NCBI RefSeq assembly: GCF_000524195.1
Contig: NW_020170391.1
Span: 253,438-317,437, forward strand
DNA length: 64,000 nucleotides
DNA from: Echinococcus granulosus
Lineage: Eukaryota; Platyhelminthes; Cestoda; Cyclophyllidea; Taeniidae
Direction: 5' to 3'
Below the pieces are notes generated by a model. It saw only the letters and a list, made by a program, of their open reading frames with translations, had not been told where the DNA came from and did no database searches. Both the position numbers and the translations under genes were made by a program. Positions 50,647 to 61,800 of the stretch are shown here, piece by piece. How positions within the stretch are numbered: position 1 is the stretch's first letter; each line of letters begins with the position of its first letter.

Positions 50647-53600
50647 TTAGGGGTTGACAAAAGTGACGAAGATGTATCGCACTCCGCTGGTAGTCTCCAT
50701 ACCCTCATGTAGGTGAGTAAGTCGACCAGGGAAGACAAGGGGCCATCCGACACGGGTGTCAACTAGGGTGCAGTTGTAGCGCGGGTACCGCACGCCCCCG
50801 CCCTATGAGGAAGGAAGAGAATAACCACCAATTGACATTAGTCTTCTGCCGAATCCATGGTCGCACTAATCTGCCAGCGCTCGCCCTGTGCATGTTCCTC
50901 TAATGAGCACTTATGCCTGCACTAACTCAGGTCGTGTACAGCTTCTTAAAAATGGATCTACAGTTTGACAAGCTCCCTGTGATCCTCGTTACTAATGTGT
51001 GCAACCGCGTAGAAGGCAATAGTCAAGGTGGGAGGTGATGTAAAATCTTACCGTATAGTCGATATGGGCACGGTTGAGAGCCATGTCGAGGGTGTAAGTG
51101 GAGGCATCGTGGTGAAGGCGCAACGACGGCTGCTCGCCCTGTTTGTAGCGCACAACGAAATTCATCCTCGCAGTTGGCTAAAGGAGATAAATAAGTGCCA
51201 CGAGGGAGAGAGAGGGTGGGTGATAGCTAAAATCAGTCTTCCAACCCAGTTGTAGGGTCGGCTGTGGATTCTTTAGTAGAGTGGAGTTTGCGAATGCGTA
51301 CTCGATTAATGCATTAGTGTTGCAGAAAAGGTTGTGAGGTCAAATAAAATGGGATTGCGCAGAGGCGTGCAATCAGCAAACTGGTTCTGAAGACCACGAC
51401 TTACCTTATCGTAGTAGCCCTCCCACAGTTTCAGCTGAATGGGGTAGACGTATTTCTGGAGAACGTGCATCCAGTGCTCCTCCCAGTCGATCTGTCTCAT
51501 GTGGATATCAACGGTGGGCACGTTCTCGTAGCCACCTTCGAGGCGAGGATCGTAGTTAGAGCCATCGGACCACTTGCCATAGTACTCCGTCTCTTCGATT
51601 AGCTGTTGACAGAAGGTCTCCGACATCAGCGGCACCCAGAAGACGTCTGGACAGGGCTGCTCGAAGTCAGCCATGGTGGTAGAGGTGTTGGCGAAACGGA
51701 AGTATTCCGGGTGGATGTAGCGCTCCTCCCAATCCTAGCACAAAGTGCAACACCACACATTCAATTCCATTGCCAACCCAAAGCTTAGTTTCTACTTACA
51801 TTTCCTAATAAAAATGGGACTGCTTTTAGTTTAGTACGCAATGCAGGATTATGTACCCTATCTCTACACTTGTTAAATGGAATAAAGCCGTCTTTGGAGT
51901 TGTGCCATTGTTGACAGCTGGTTATATTAATAGTACTTGTACATTTTAGTAAATCTACAGTCAATAATGGAAGGGGGTCCCTAAGTTGATTTTGTTCAAT
52001 TCCATGTGCGTACAATCAAGGAACGCACCATAGGGTTGTCGAAGATCTGCCAGAGGTCGTTGTGCAAGTGGTCCAAGGTGTACGTCTCAGGGTTTACCAG
52101 GTGGCCGAAGTCCTTCCGATTGTCCACGAAGAGGAACATGTTCTGCATTTCAAAAAGACTGATGAGCTGCACAACAAGGCTCAACAATCAATTACTGCTC
52201 AACCTTTCCTTTAACAAACAATTTTGAATGTCATATTTCACCAATCTACAATCATAGAGAAAGATTTACCCACCTAATTACTAAGTGGTTATGCAGTTGT
52301 ACTAATGAAAGTACGTGTCGGATTCTTTGAATGAGGTGTTGGTGAGGGGTAACGCACCCGTTGGAGAGCGGCATTTGCAATATCGTAGAGAAGGAATCCA
52401 CTATCCTCCAGCACCTCCCGCAGTTGTCCCACGGCCCAGCGCGAGAAGAGCACTGAGCTGCCAACCAGCGGCACGTTCCAAAGTCCACTGAAACAGCCAT
52501 AATAAACATCACATTTAACACTACAGGCTATGTCAACTCGAGAGCCCGATGCTGATGCTGCTGAAGGCTGATCTTGTAGAACTAATGCATTATTAGGTTA
52601 TTGAATGGATCACCCTACTTCCATCAAGGAAGCGATCATGGGAGTCGATGTGGTGCATTTTGCCAAAAAATTTCTAGCACAAGCGCTGCATTACGCTTGT
52701 GTCACTCATATCAGCATGAAAGGAAGACGTTAAAATCAATCTACACTTGCACATGACTCGGCATGACACGTAGAACATTTCATTTAAGGTTATTCTAAAT
52801 AGCTTCTCCGATTTCCCAGTAGTTGCGTGCTTGCGTTCATTTGCGGAATTGCCATTCGCTTACACTCGTCAAAGTTGGTAGTGGTTATGCAAAAGCTTAG
52901 CACCGTACTCGGGAAGTAAACAGATCACTATAAAGTCAACCACATTTCGGACGTTAAACAAGCTCAAAAGAAGGGAGCTTAATCTGTGGTACAAAGATAA
53001 AGTGGGAAAGAGAGCCAGACTCACGTTTGACGGCGTTCGACTATGTCGAAGTAGTCGTCAGAGCGTGCATAGGCGCCCTCATCGGTAAGGGCACCCCAAA
53101 ATGAGGACCAGAATTTGCCCGGACGCGTTATCATTGGCGCAATGGCGTTCCTCTTCGTTGATATTAGGTGCTCCAATGTGTCTGCCTTGCGCAACTGGGT
53201 GGTCGGCTCCATGTAAAAGAGGTATTTGCATTCGTTGTTCTCCCAGCAGTAGGACCTGGTTTGAGTGGAAAGAAGGGGAAATGTCATGTGCAGTAGGTTG
53301 TGAATGAAGTGAACGAAAAGGAAGGAAAACTCACAGAGCCTCTTGGAACGCTTCGGTGGGTCGTGCACTCAGAGGCAGTCGGATCTCTCTGCTCGAGTGG
53401 TATTCGTGTGAGGTCCTGGCAATAAAGTCGTTCACAACCGATTTCTGCTTCTCCACCTGAAAATATTGAGGAAATGAATAAATGCACTTCGAGCGTTTGT
53501 CGATATCGTATTTGCTGACATTGGTGGAGGAGGTAATGGAGAAAGAGGAAGGACGGTGGACTTACGGCACAATATGTAACCAGGTCTATTCGGTTCTTGG

Positions 53601-55714
53601 GATAGGTGAGATTCGTCAAGCCCTCAAAGAAGACCTCAAGGAACGGCGTGGGTTCCGTTACTAGCACACTCAGCTGGATGACGGGATAGTCAAGGTGCTA
53701 TAAATGCATAAATCGTGTTCAGTTTTATTCCCTAAATGCGATGGTCCCCTTGGTTTCTCCCATTACTTCGTTACTGGCCCTCATCTGTACTGGACCTTCT
53801 CCTGTCACCACTACTTATGAAGACAAGAAAGTTTACCAAACAAGCATTCATGGCAATATTTCGAAAAAGGCATATAAATAAGTGAATAAGAAAATATGCA
53901 TAAATTGGTTTGTTTTTCGTGCTAATCAATCCACCCATAAAAGACCTCCATATAAACTCATAATCGAATGTCCAACGGGCGATTTGTGCAACAAAAAGAG
54001 AACACGGAGTGGAGAAGAGGAGGAGAATATAGTGAAGCAAAGTCATACACTCAAACGGGAGAGATCGAGCTTCTCCTCATCACAGATCTGACATCCTGTC
54101 TCAGGCGACCAGGCGCGAACGAGGTAGTTGGAGAGAGAGTTCAACTTATGCTGCAAACGAAACACTCCTTGGTTTAGTTGGCACGTCGATAAACGACAGT
54201 ATGTAAGTTAACTCTCTGTCAGTTAGTTTAAGCCTTTCTGAAGATATAATTTCCTATTTTATATCCTATTGGAATGAAAGCGTGGTTGTTGAGCATTAGG
54301 AGGTCGATGTTTCCTAAACTGCGTAGGAACCGACTGAGGTTTTAAGGGAATCCTGTTATCTCTTATCAGATAAGTGTGAGTTCCAATAGGCTCTGTGGAT
54401 CAATCTGTGTGGCTGACTATAGACTTTAGCTGCTATGGCCAATGCACACCTTGCCTTCAGGAGAGGCGATGAGGATGGGTGGAACGGTGTCCTTTCGCAC
54501 GTTCTGCACGTACCCCCGATCACTCTCATAGCGCACTTTTAGATATACACCTACAGCGGTGATGCAAGGACACAAGTTAATCAAGATTTGCATACCGAGG
54601 GGCCGAAAACTCCTTACGGAGAAAATCTTTCCTACCAGAGTCTTTGTTGACAACTTGAAGGAGAGCGGATTCTTCATCTATTGCAACCTTGGCAGAATCC
54701 TGTCGAGAAAAGGGGAATGGTATGGTGTAATAAACAGACCAACGCCAATGAGATCGTCCCAAATTTAGCGACTATAAAGTGGTTGTATGTGACAGCAAAC
54801 ATGGCACACATGAGGGAATGGTGTAGAGGTAAGGAAGTACCCGAGAAAGTGCGGAGTGGAGAGCACTGACGAATTTGTCAACAAGGTCCTCAGTTGAGTC
54901 ATCTGAGAGGTCCTCCAGCAGCTCTTTCAGGCTTTTCGTACGCGCCATCATGCCTGTGAATATAGCATCGCCTGAAGGCAGCTTCTTGCCAGAGTTGGCA
55001 TCCTGCGAATAATGAAGAGGTGGGTATTAGCATCACCATCCTCACCAATACAACCATTAGACTAGCTGTCATTGACAACTCACCGTTTCGACGAAGATGA
55101 AATCTGCGCCAATCCTCTCACTCTGCCTAATAAGGTCGGCAGGGGTGTTGAGTAGGATGGAGGAGTGACTATGACAAAGGCAAAAAATGAGTTTGAAAGG
55201 ATTTGATGCAAGTCTACTTCAATTGGAAGAATTACAGTATGCACTCGGTGGACACGAGGTACCGACTCGGAAGAACTTCTGCAATGTTGTGGGCAAGGAT
55301 CGGAGGAAGAACGTGGGGGACCATGAACTGACCTGTCGAGGATGAGGACATGCTCGGAGGGGATGTCATCCATGAGTTGGTGAAGTGCCTGCACCTTGCG
55401 CTCGAAGGAGACCTCGCGCGTGGTGCGGCCATAGATGGAGAGGTCGAGGAGGGTGTGGGCGTATCCGAAGACCTGTAGAGATCGCTCAAATCGCTGCACG
55501 GCATCATCCATCTCACCACGTAGTCCGATCACATGGAGTTCTATGGGCAGATTGGAGGATGAGGGGAGCGAGCATGAAAGGATGTCATGTTAGGGAGCGG
55601 GCGCGATCGTGAGCACAACTTACCGTCAGCTTGTTCACAGGAGAAGGCGAAGATGGCAAGGAGAAGGAGAAGAGAATAAAGCGACGGCGAGAACCTCAGT
55701 GCTGCATCGTACAT
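50647..55714 (-). CDS. PLOD: PLOD copy B: procollagen-lysine 2-oxoglutarate 5-dioxygenase, 15 exons
   Basis: Same enzyme family as copy A. Exons in coding order: 55624-55714, 55333-55540, 55084-55168, 54871-55002, 54636-54699, 54450-54550, 54049-54150, 53566-53697, 53335-53456, 53025-53255, 52358-52487, 52029-52142, 51405-51734, 51052-51177, 50647-50802; 707 residues. Ten of the exons have the same length as in copy A. Residues 1-29 are a signal peptide with a [13 protein letters not shown] core. Domain order: reduced glycosyltransferase ([14 protein letters not shown] near its end), accessory domain ([26 protein letters not shown]), dioxygenase domain. His636-x-Asp638, His688 and Arg698 are the intact catalytic set. 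The DxxD motif reads Asp99-Ser-His-Ser102, so the second Asp is lost. All 14 introns are GT-AG. It converges on copy A and lies downstream of copy C in tandem. Confidence 0.94.
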
Positions 55715-55850
55715 GGTTTAGCCGCGGTGATGTCCAACCGACGTCGCACTATCCCATCTTATTTATAGGCAGCGCACAGACGGCCTGATTGGCTTCAGTA
55801 TCCTGTGCCCTCATTGGTTGGGTGCAGAGGATATTTGCCCATTGGTCTGT
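55715..55850 (-). promoter_or_regulatory. PLOD copy B promoter: TATA box and CCAAT boxes
   Basis: On the minus strand TATAAATAAG lies at 55759-55768, about 45 bases before the ATG. CCAAT boxes read on the minus strand lie at 55788-55792 and 55813-55817, with a further CCCATTGG on the + strand near 55840. The layout mirrors copy A: CCAAT boxes, then TATA, then a short leader. Confidence 0.6.
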
Positions 55851-56266
55851 TTGTGGTGAAAGGTGGGCGTTGGAGGCGGGCCGCTGATTTCAGGCATCTT
55901 GATGCCTCGATTGATCGATACTCCATTTAAATCAACTTTATGACTTAACACGCTAATGTACCTAGTAAATGTTTCCATGCCTACTTTTGTCACTCCATCT
56001 TGTTTGACAGTGGGTCTGTTATACAAAAACGAGTTTGCACAGAAAATTTTACAACACAATTAATTTTTGAGCCTAATTTTTTCTGTTAGACCCCCACATT
56101 ACCTATGCAAATGTTTCGGAATCTAGCAGAAAACAAAACGCTCTAATGTGAATTACTCTTGTTGAACTTTATACTCAATAATATCAAATTCTTTACTAGT
56201 ATTTTGCAGAATCTGTGAAATGTAATGAAGTACACATATTTGAGCATTTTGTATGACTACGCCAGA

Positions 56267-56328
56267 AATTTGACATTTATTTTGTCATTAATATGACATT
56301 TTATAATGTCTTACAACGGTGTCAAATT
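56267..56328. repeat. Short nested inverted repeat
   Basis: The arms AATTTGACA (56267-56275) and TGTCAAATT (56320-56328) are perfect reverse complements. Between them TGTCAT and ATGACA (56283-56298) form an inner six-base stem with a four-base loop. The TGACAT word recurs just outside. It may be a small hairpin or a fragment of a miniature inverted-repeat element; no target-site duplication is evident. Confidence 0.4.
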
Positions 56329-58316
56329 GATATGCTAATATACTTGTATTAAATGACATTTCCTTGAAATAACAGTGCGGACGGGTTAGGCGATTTCTCC
56401 TATTAATTTCACTACGTTTTAAGAAAGCCAAGTGGTATTTGTTTTGTCTTTCATAACAATTTTGTAGCAGACTAGAAACCTCATTTTATGAGCTATGGAA
56501 AGCGAGACTAGGGGTCCCAGAAAGCCTTTTATGTGAGTATTTCATTCAGTGTATCTTACTTAATGGCCCTGTTTCTTTCCAATCTTATCTGTTACGCCAA
56601 CGCGCTCTGCGTCTCAAACACGAAGTGGTTTATATTTGCACATCGAGACTAAGGCGAAATCTATTGTACTTCGTGCCTTTAGAAACCTTCATAAAATAAA
56701 AAAAAACTGGATTTGCCATTATCGACTCAATCTCTTTCTTTATTTAGAAATGAAAGCAAACGTCAGAGCAATCCATGAGCTTGAATGAAGATACTAGAGA
56801 GAATGATAGCCAGAAATGACATGCGAAATTCTCCATCAAATATCTTTTACTAGTTGATTAACTGGAACGAATAACGGAGCACTATATGAGGTATATTAAA
56901 TTATATTATTACCACCTACATCCATGTAACAGCATGAGCAAACCATATGTTTGGTCTCTGCAATAGCCTGATTCTCAAAAGGCCGACAGTGAATTTCGAT
57001 GAGTGAATCTTATCTAACTGAACTACATGGTAGAAAGTTATGCTTTCCAGATGTGGAAGTGGGTTTACTGCATTGTACATGCTTTTTGTCCTGGACATGT
57101 GCAAAAATTTAATGCAAACCAAGAGAGACTATAGACGAAATACATATCCCTTGAAAAGTATGATTTGCTGGTTATAAAACTTCCATTAGGAAAGTATCGA
57201 AAACCTGTGCATTGCAGACGTGCCAAGGGTTGCAGGTCTAGACTGGACATTTTCTGACAAACTTCCAAAATTAACCATCTCCCAGCCGCTTGGAGTTGCT
57301 GATTTGTTCCCTGAGACGATAATTAGTTAAGCAGACTTTCTGGTCGCTGAGTAGTGTCAAATCTTACCTTTTTTATCATAAAAGTGGGAATTTATTTATT
57401 ATTAAGTAATAAATCAGTGAAATTCTTAGTCAATGTACTATTTAATGCCAAAACCTTTTCAATAAATGAAATTGGGCATTTCAAATGTCAACATTATTTC
57501 CCTGTAACTCAAGTATACGCGAAAGATTCCTACTCCAATAAGTTCAAAGCAGTCCAAATAACTCATTATGCAATTAGTCAGTTTATTTGTGTATCAGACC
57601 TCTTGTTGAGGAGATTATTGCCGCTAGGTCCACAAAAAATTTGTTCCCGTAGTTAGCACGAAATGTTGGCACCGGACACCTCATATCCACAACGGCTGAG
57701 ACTGCGGATCTACTGCCATCCACCTGTACCCTCCCCGACCTAGAACCTTTGTTCCTCTTCCGATTGTGTAGGTCATCGTCACGATGCCCCAATACCTGAG
57801 AGGAAAGTGGCCAAAGTTTGCGTACATAAGCCGGAATTACGGACACACGCACAGCCCTGACGTGGCGATATTAAGGGCAGGGGAGTTGGACATCCGCGGC
57901 ACCGTATTAGAGGGCCGCCCACACCCACCCACTCCTCTTTCCTCTCTCCTCCTGAATCACTTCCCCCTACTCGCCTCGGTAGCAGGACGTTGCTAGGGCC
58001 GATTCAAAGCTCGGGCATCGGTACTTTTTCCAGCCATTCCATGAGGTAAAACCAAGCCTAGAGTGATGCTTGAATCAATCAGTGATACCGTCCAAAGGGT
58101 TCCACTCACTGCCTCATTTCCTAGGGTTTTCGATGGGACGATGATGCCACATGCGTAGACAGCACCGGTCTCGTGTTTGAACACTGGAGGTGTACAGGCT
58201 TAAGAAAGGGGCAAATCCGCCTTCCACCGATGCTAAGTTTAGATCACCTTAACCTTTTTGAACAAAGGTTTGATCACCAGCATACACACCCGTCAATAAC
58301 ACCGCTTCCGACGAAT

Positions 58317-58322
58317 TTTATT
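58317..58322 (-). terminator. Candidate polyadenylation signal of PLOD copy C
   Basis: AATAAA on the minus strand lies 574 bases beyond the stop codon of copy C. Other AT-rich hexamers occur nearby, so the assignment is tentative. Confidence 0.3.
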
Positions 58323-58895
58323 AAACACAAACAAGAGCATCAAATTCCATAAGGCACTCACTACTTAGGTGATTGTGGACTTTTACTTCATAATATTTTC
58401 TTTATGGCTTAATAAAAACCTTTCTGGCATGGGTTTTATGTCCCACATTGCCAAATAATATCTACAGTCTACTAGTGACCCAGCGCCAAAGTGACAACGG
58501 GCTCCAGTACATACGTGAACAAAGGCGGCATAATGGTGTTAAGCTTCACTTCCTCCAGTACAATTTATCTATTTCATGCTTCGGTTTATCTTAAACTGTT
58601 TGCCATTTTAAAGTACAGCACGAATAATTATTGTTTCAGGAGCAAATAGTTGTTTTCGAAGTCAAACTCCTGATTTTTCAGGTGACTTCGATTAGCTGAT
58701 TTAGCATACGAGCTAAACTGTTCATGTACGATAGTAGAACCTTATGATCCAAACCAAACCCAACAAACAATGCCTTCGCGATTAAAAAACGCAAAAGGAA
58801 ACTCTAAAAGGCTTTACCTACTGAAAATTGGAAGACAAGTTTAAATGTACGCAAAATTGTGATAACGATCACGAGAAAAAAGCGGGAGAAACGCC

Positions 58896-61800
58896 TCAGG
58901 GATTGACGAAGGTAATGAAGATGTAGCGGATACCATGGGTGGTGCGAAGACCCTCGTGGAGGTGTGTCAACCGCCCTGGGTGCATGAGAGCCCATCCGAG
59001 GCGAGAGCGCACCACCGCGCAATCGTAGCGCACGAACCGAGCCCCGCCGCCCTGCGTATCACACGTACACGATGAAAGAGAGCAAATCACCTGCCCTTAG
59101 GGCAGCGATCGTGTCATCGGTTAAAGTGCTATCTCAGCCTAAGCTGAAACCCTCCTCCTGCTTTGATTGCCGGTAGTAAACACCATCAGATTACTCGCAT
59201 TTTTGAAACAGCGTTGCTGTCTCGAGGTAATTTTTTACTAGGACGGTAATGTTTCGGGAGTGTCAAAGAACTTTCTAAAATCATCCACAACATTTCAGGC
59301 TACGGAAATATTGTTTATGAATGGTACAAAAGACTTGCTATAAACGTTCTATTCGGCCCCTTTTGCAGGAATAAATAATGGCCGGTAATTTACATATCGA
59401 GGAAATTTTATTGTCCAAAACATTTCCATATTTGCTCTATTACATACTAGTTTTTCAGATATGTTAATAAAACTAGAATATTTGAAGAATTCTGGCAAGT
59501 AATAGTTAAACATATTTTTAAACTAGTAAAATGCACAGAACTGCACAATATTAGAGTAGGTGTTTATGTATCAAGCGCACGACGAACCATCGACCCCTTC
59601 TATGTGTATCATTAGTCTTACACACTAATGGTTTGTACCGACGGCTTTTGTGCAATTAATTCATCATATCTCACACACTGAAAGACTAAAGTTGGAAGAA
59701 ACAGAAATTAAAAGACGAGGATGAGTGAGGCATTCCCTTGCCTGATAGTCGAAGCCCGGCCGGTTGAGGGCGATGTTGAGGGTGTAGGTGGAAGAGTCGT
59801 GATGCGGACGTAGACTGTGCTGCTCATCGGGCTTGTAACGAACCACGAAGTTCATTCGCGCAGTTGGCTAAGAGCACAAGTATCCATAAAAGAGTTGAAT
59901 CGGTAGTGAAACAGCTAAATGTGTATTCAAATAGCCTGGAAAAGGTGGCATCTGAAAGTCACGTTAGTGAGAAGTCGAAATGTATCACACAGATTTGAAT
60001 AAAACATTCCACTAGGGAGTTAAACAAGAAGTTAGTGAATATAAGCCCGCTCTTGTTAAGATAAATTTGATACTATAAGCCAGTCAAGTAGCCTAATGGT
60101 GTCGAGAAATGCACTTACAAATACACAGTATTTGCTCAAGAGAGGGTAAATCTACATAGTATCACCCTACACCACATATGCCAGATTAGATTGTTTTGTT
60201 GACGTAAACACAAGGAATGAGGTCAGTGTAGCATCCTACCAAGTCTTCGTAGCCTTCAAAGACAATTCGTTGGATAGGACGCACGTAGGTAGCCAAGACG
60301 TGCAACCAGTGAGCCTCCCAGTCGATCTGACGCATATGCGTGTCGATGGTGGGCACATTCTCGTAGCCGCCCTCCAGCCGCGGATCGATGTTGCTGCCTG
60401 TTGACCACAGGCCAGTAAACTCTAGCTCCTCTATCATGTCCCTGCAGAACTGCTCTGAGAGAAGGGGGAACCAGAACACATCTGGGCAGGGCTGCTCGAA
60501 CCCACTGAATGAACGGTTTATGTACTTGTGGTAATCTGGATGGAGATATTTCTTCTCCCACTCCTGAAATCAAATTACAAGTCCCAAATTGATTCACTCT
60601 GCAAAGATGTTATGGGGAATTCAAGCATGCGTTAGGAGGTAATAGACAGCAAAATTGAATTTGCTGCCCGAAATCTGCAATGTATTATGCATTACGGTTA
60701 ATAGAGAATCTAACCAATATTAGTACGGACGCCAACCTACTTCGCGCGAATACTCTGTTGCTCAAATTACTATGCGATGGATGGAAGTTGTAAGCCCAAT
60801 CTTGATTTGTTTAATTACCGTCTATGCAACTAATGACAAACATATCGCATATCTGTATTTCTGCCTCTCAGCAACGGACAAAATATATCCCATGTCATAA
60901 AATGAAAAAGGTGCCGCAGAATAAAACTCGTTGCCAAACACATTAAAGGACAACTTTGTTCCTTCGACAAATTTCTACCACTATGCCAAAACTGTCCACA
61001 TTTTAACAAATCATGCACGGACGGTAGGAACGCAGCCTCCGTAGTCTGGTGTCTTCTGCATTCCCCTACACGCACAGGCACCGGGAACTTGCAACGTGGC
61101 GGCCACGTACGTGGATGACCAAATGCCCGAACAGCTTTTTGCCACCCACTTCAGATGATGCATCTCTCAGCCAAAACACGTGGCATTGGTTGATGGCGAT
61201 TCAAATACAGCTTTTGATAATCCGTTAAACGTGGTGCTAGTTGCTCTTGCTGGCACTATTCGCTGTGACAAATTAGCCTGGGGTTTAACAAAAATACTAG
61301 TTTATCTATTTACCCAAACCTAGGAAAATATCGAAAGTCTATCGTGTCCCAAAGGGTCAGCAATTGTTCGCATTACTTATATTCATATAATTTACTCCGA
61401 CGACTTTTTGTGACTGAAAAAGCGATTCTATGAAAAATGAAGAAAGGTGCAGCACTCGAAGATAAGGTGTCATCAATATTACTTGTTACAAAAAAGGCAA
61501 TTCAACCGGTAGTGGCGTGCCTGATATTTCAGTTTCATTATAGAAGCTCGATGACTTGATTAAGGGGGATTTTGAGTAAGGAGAATTTATGAACTAGATC
61601 GAAATTCACCGACTCGCCCAAGAGTGTAGCATAATCTCTTCTATGCAGCACTGCAGACACGTATCTAACATTATAAAACTGTCATCGTGCTAGCTAAACT
61701 CCTTAAATGGTGTGTTTCTGACAAATGGGAACATTAAACTGCCTTCACTGACAGCGTACTTCACCTGAAATAACCATTTACGTTTATCAGAACACTCGAA

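Larger units (their letters stand above)
55850..58890. other. Intergenic region between PLOD copies B and C
   Basis: No gene is recognised. The left part is AT-rich and contains a nested inverted repeat at 56267-56328. The part at 57600-58190 is much GC-richer, with pyrimidine tracts, an exact TGACGTGG at 57858-57865 and short open frames without domains, which suggests a dispersed repeat or a control region upstream of copy B. Confidence 0.5.

Noticed and set aside
58021..58184. 63-codon minus-strand frame with hydrophobic segments
   Set aside because: Short, no family match, inside a repeat-like GC-rich island; no linking splice sites.
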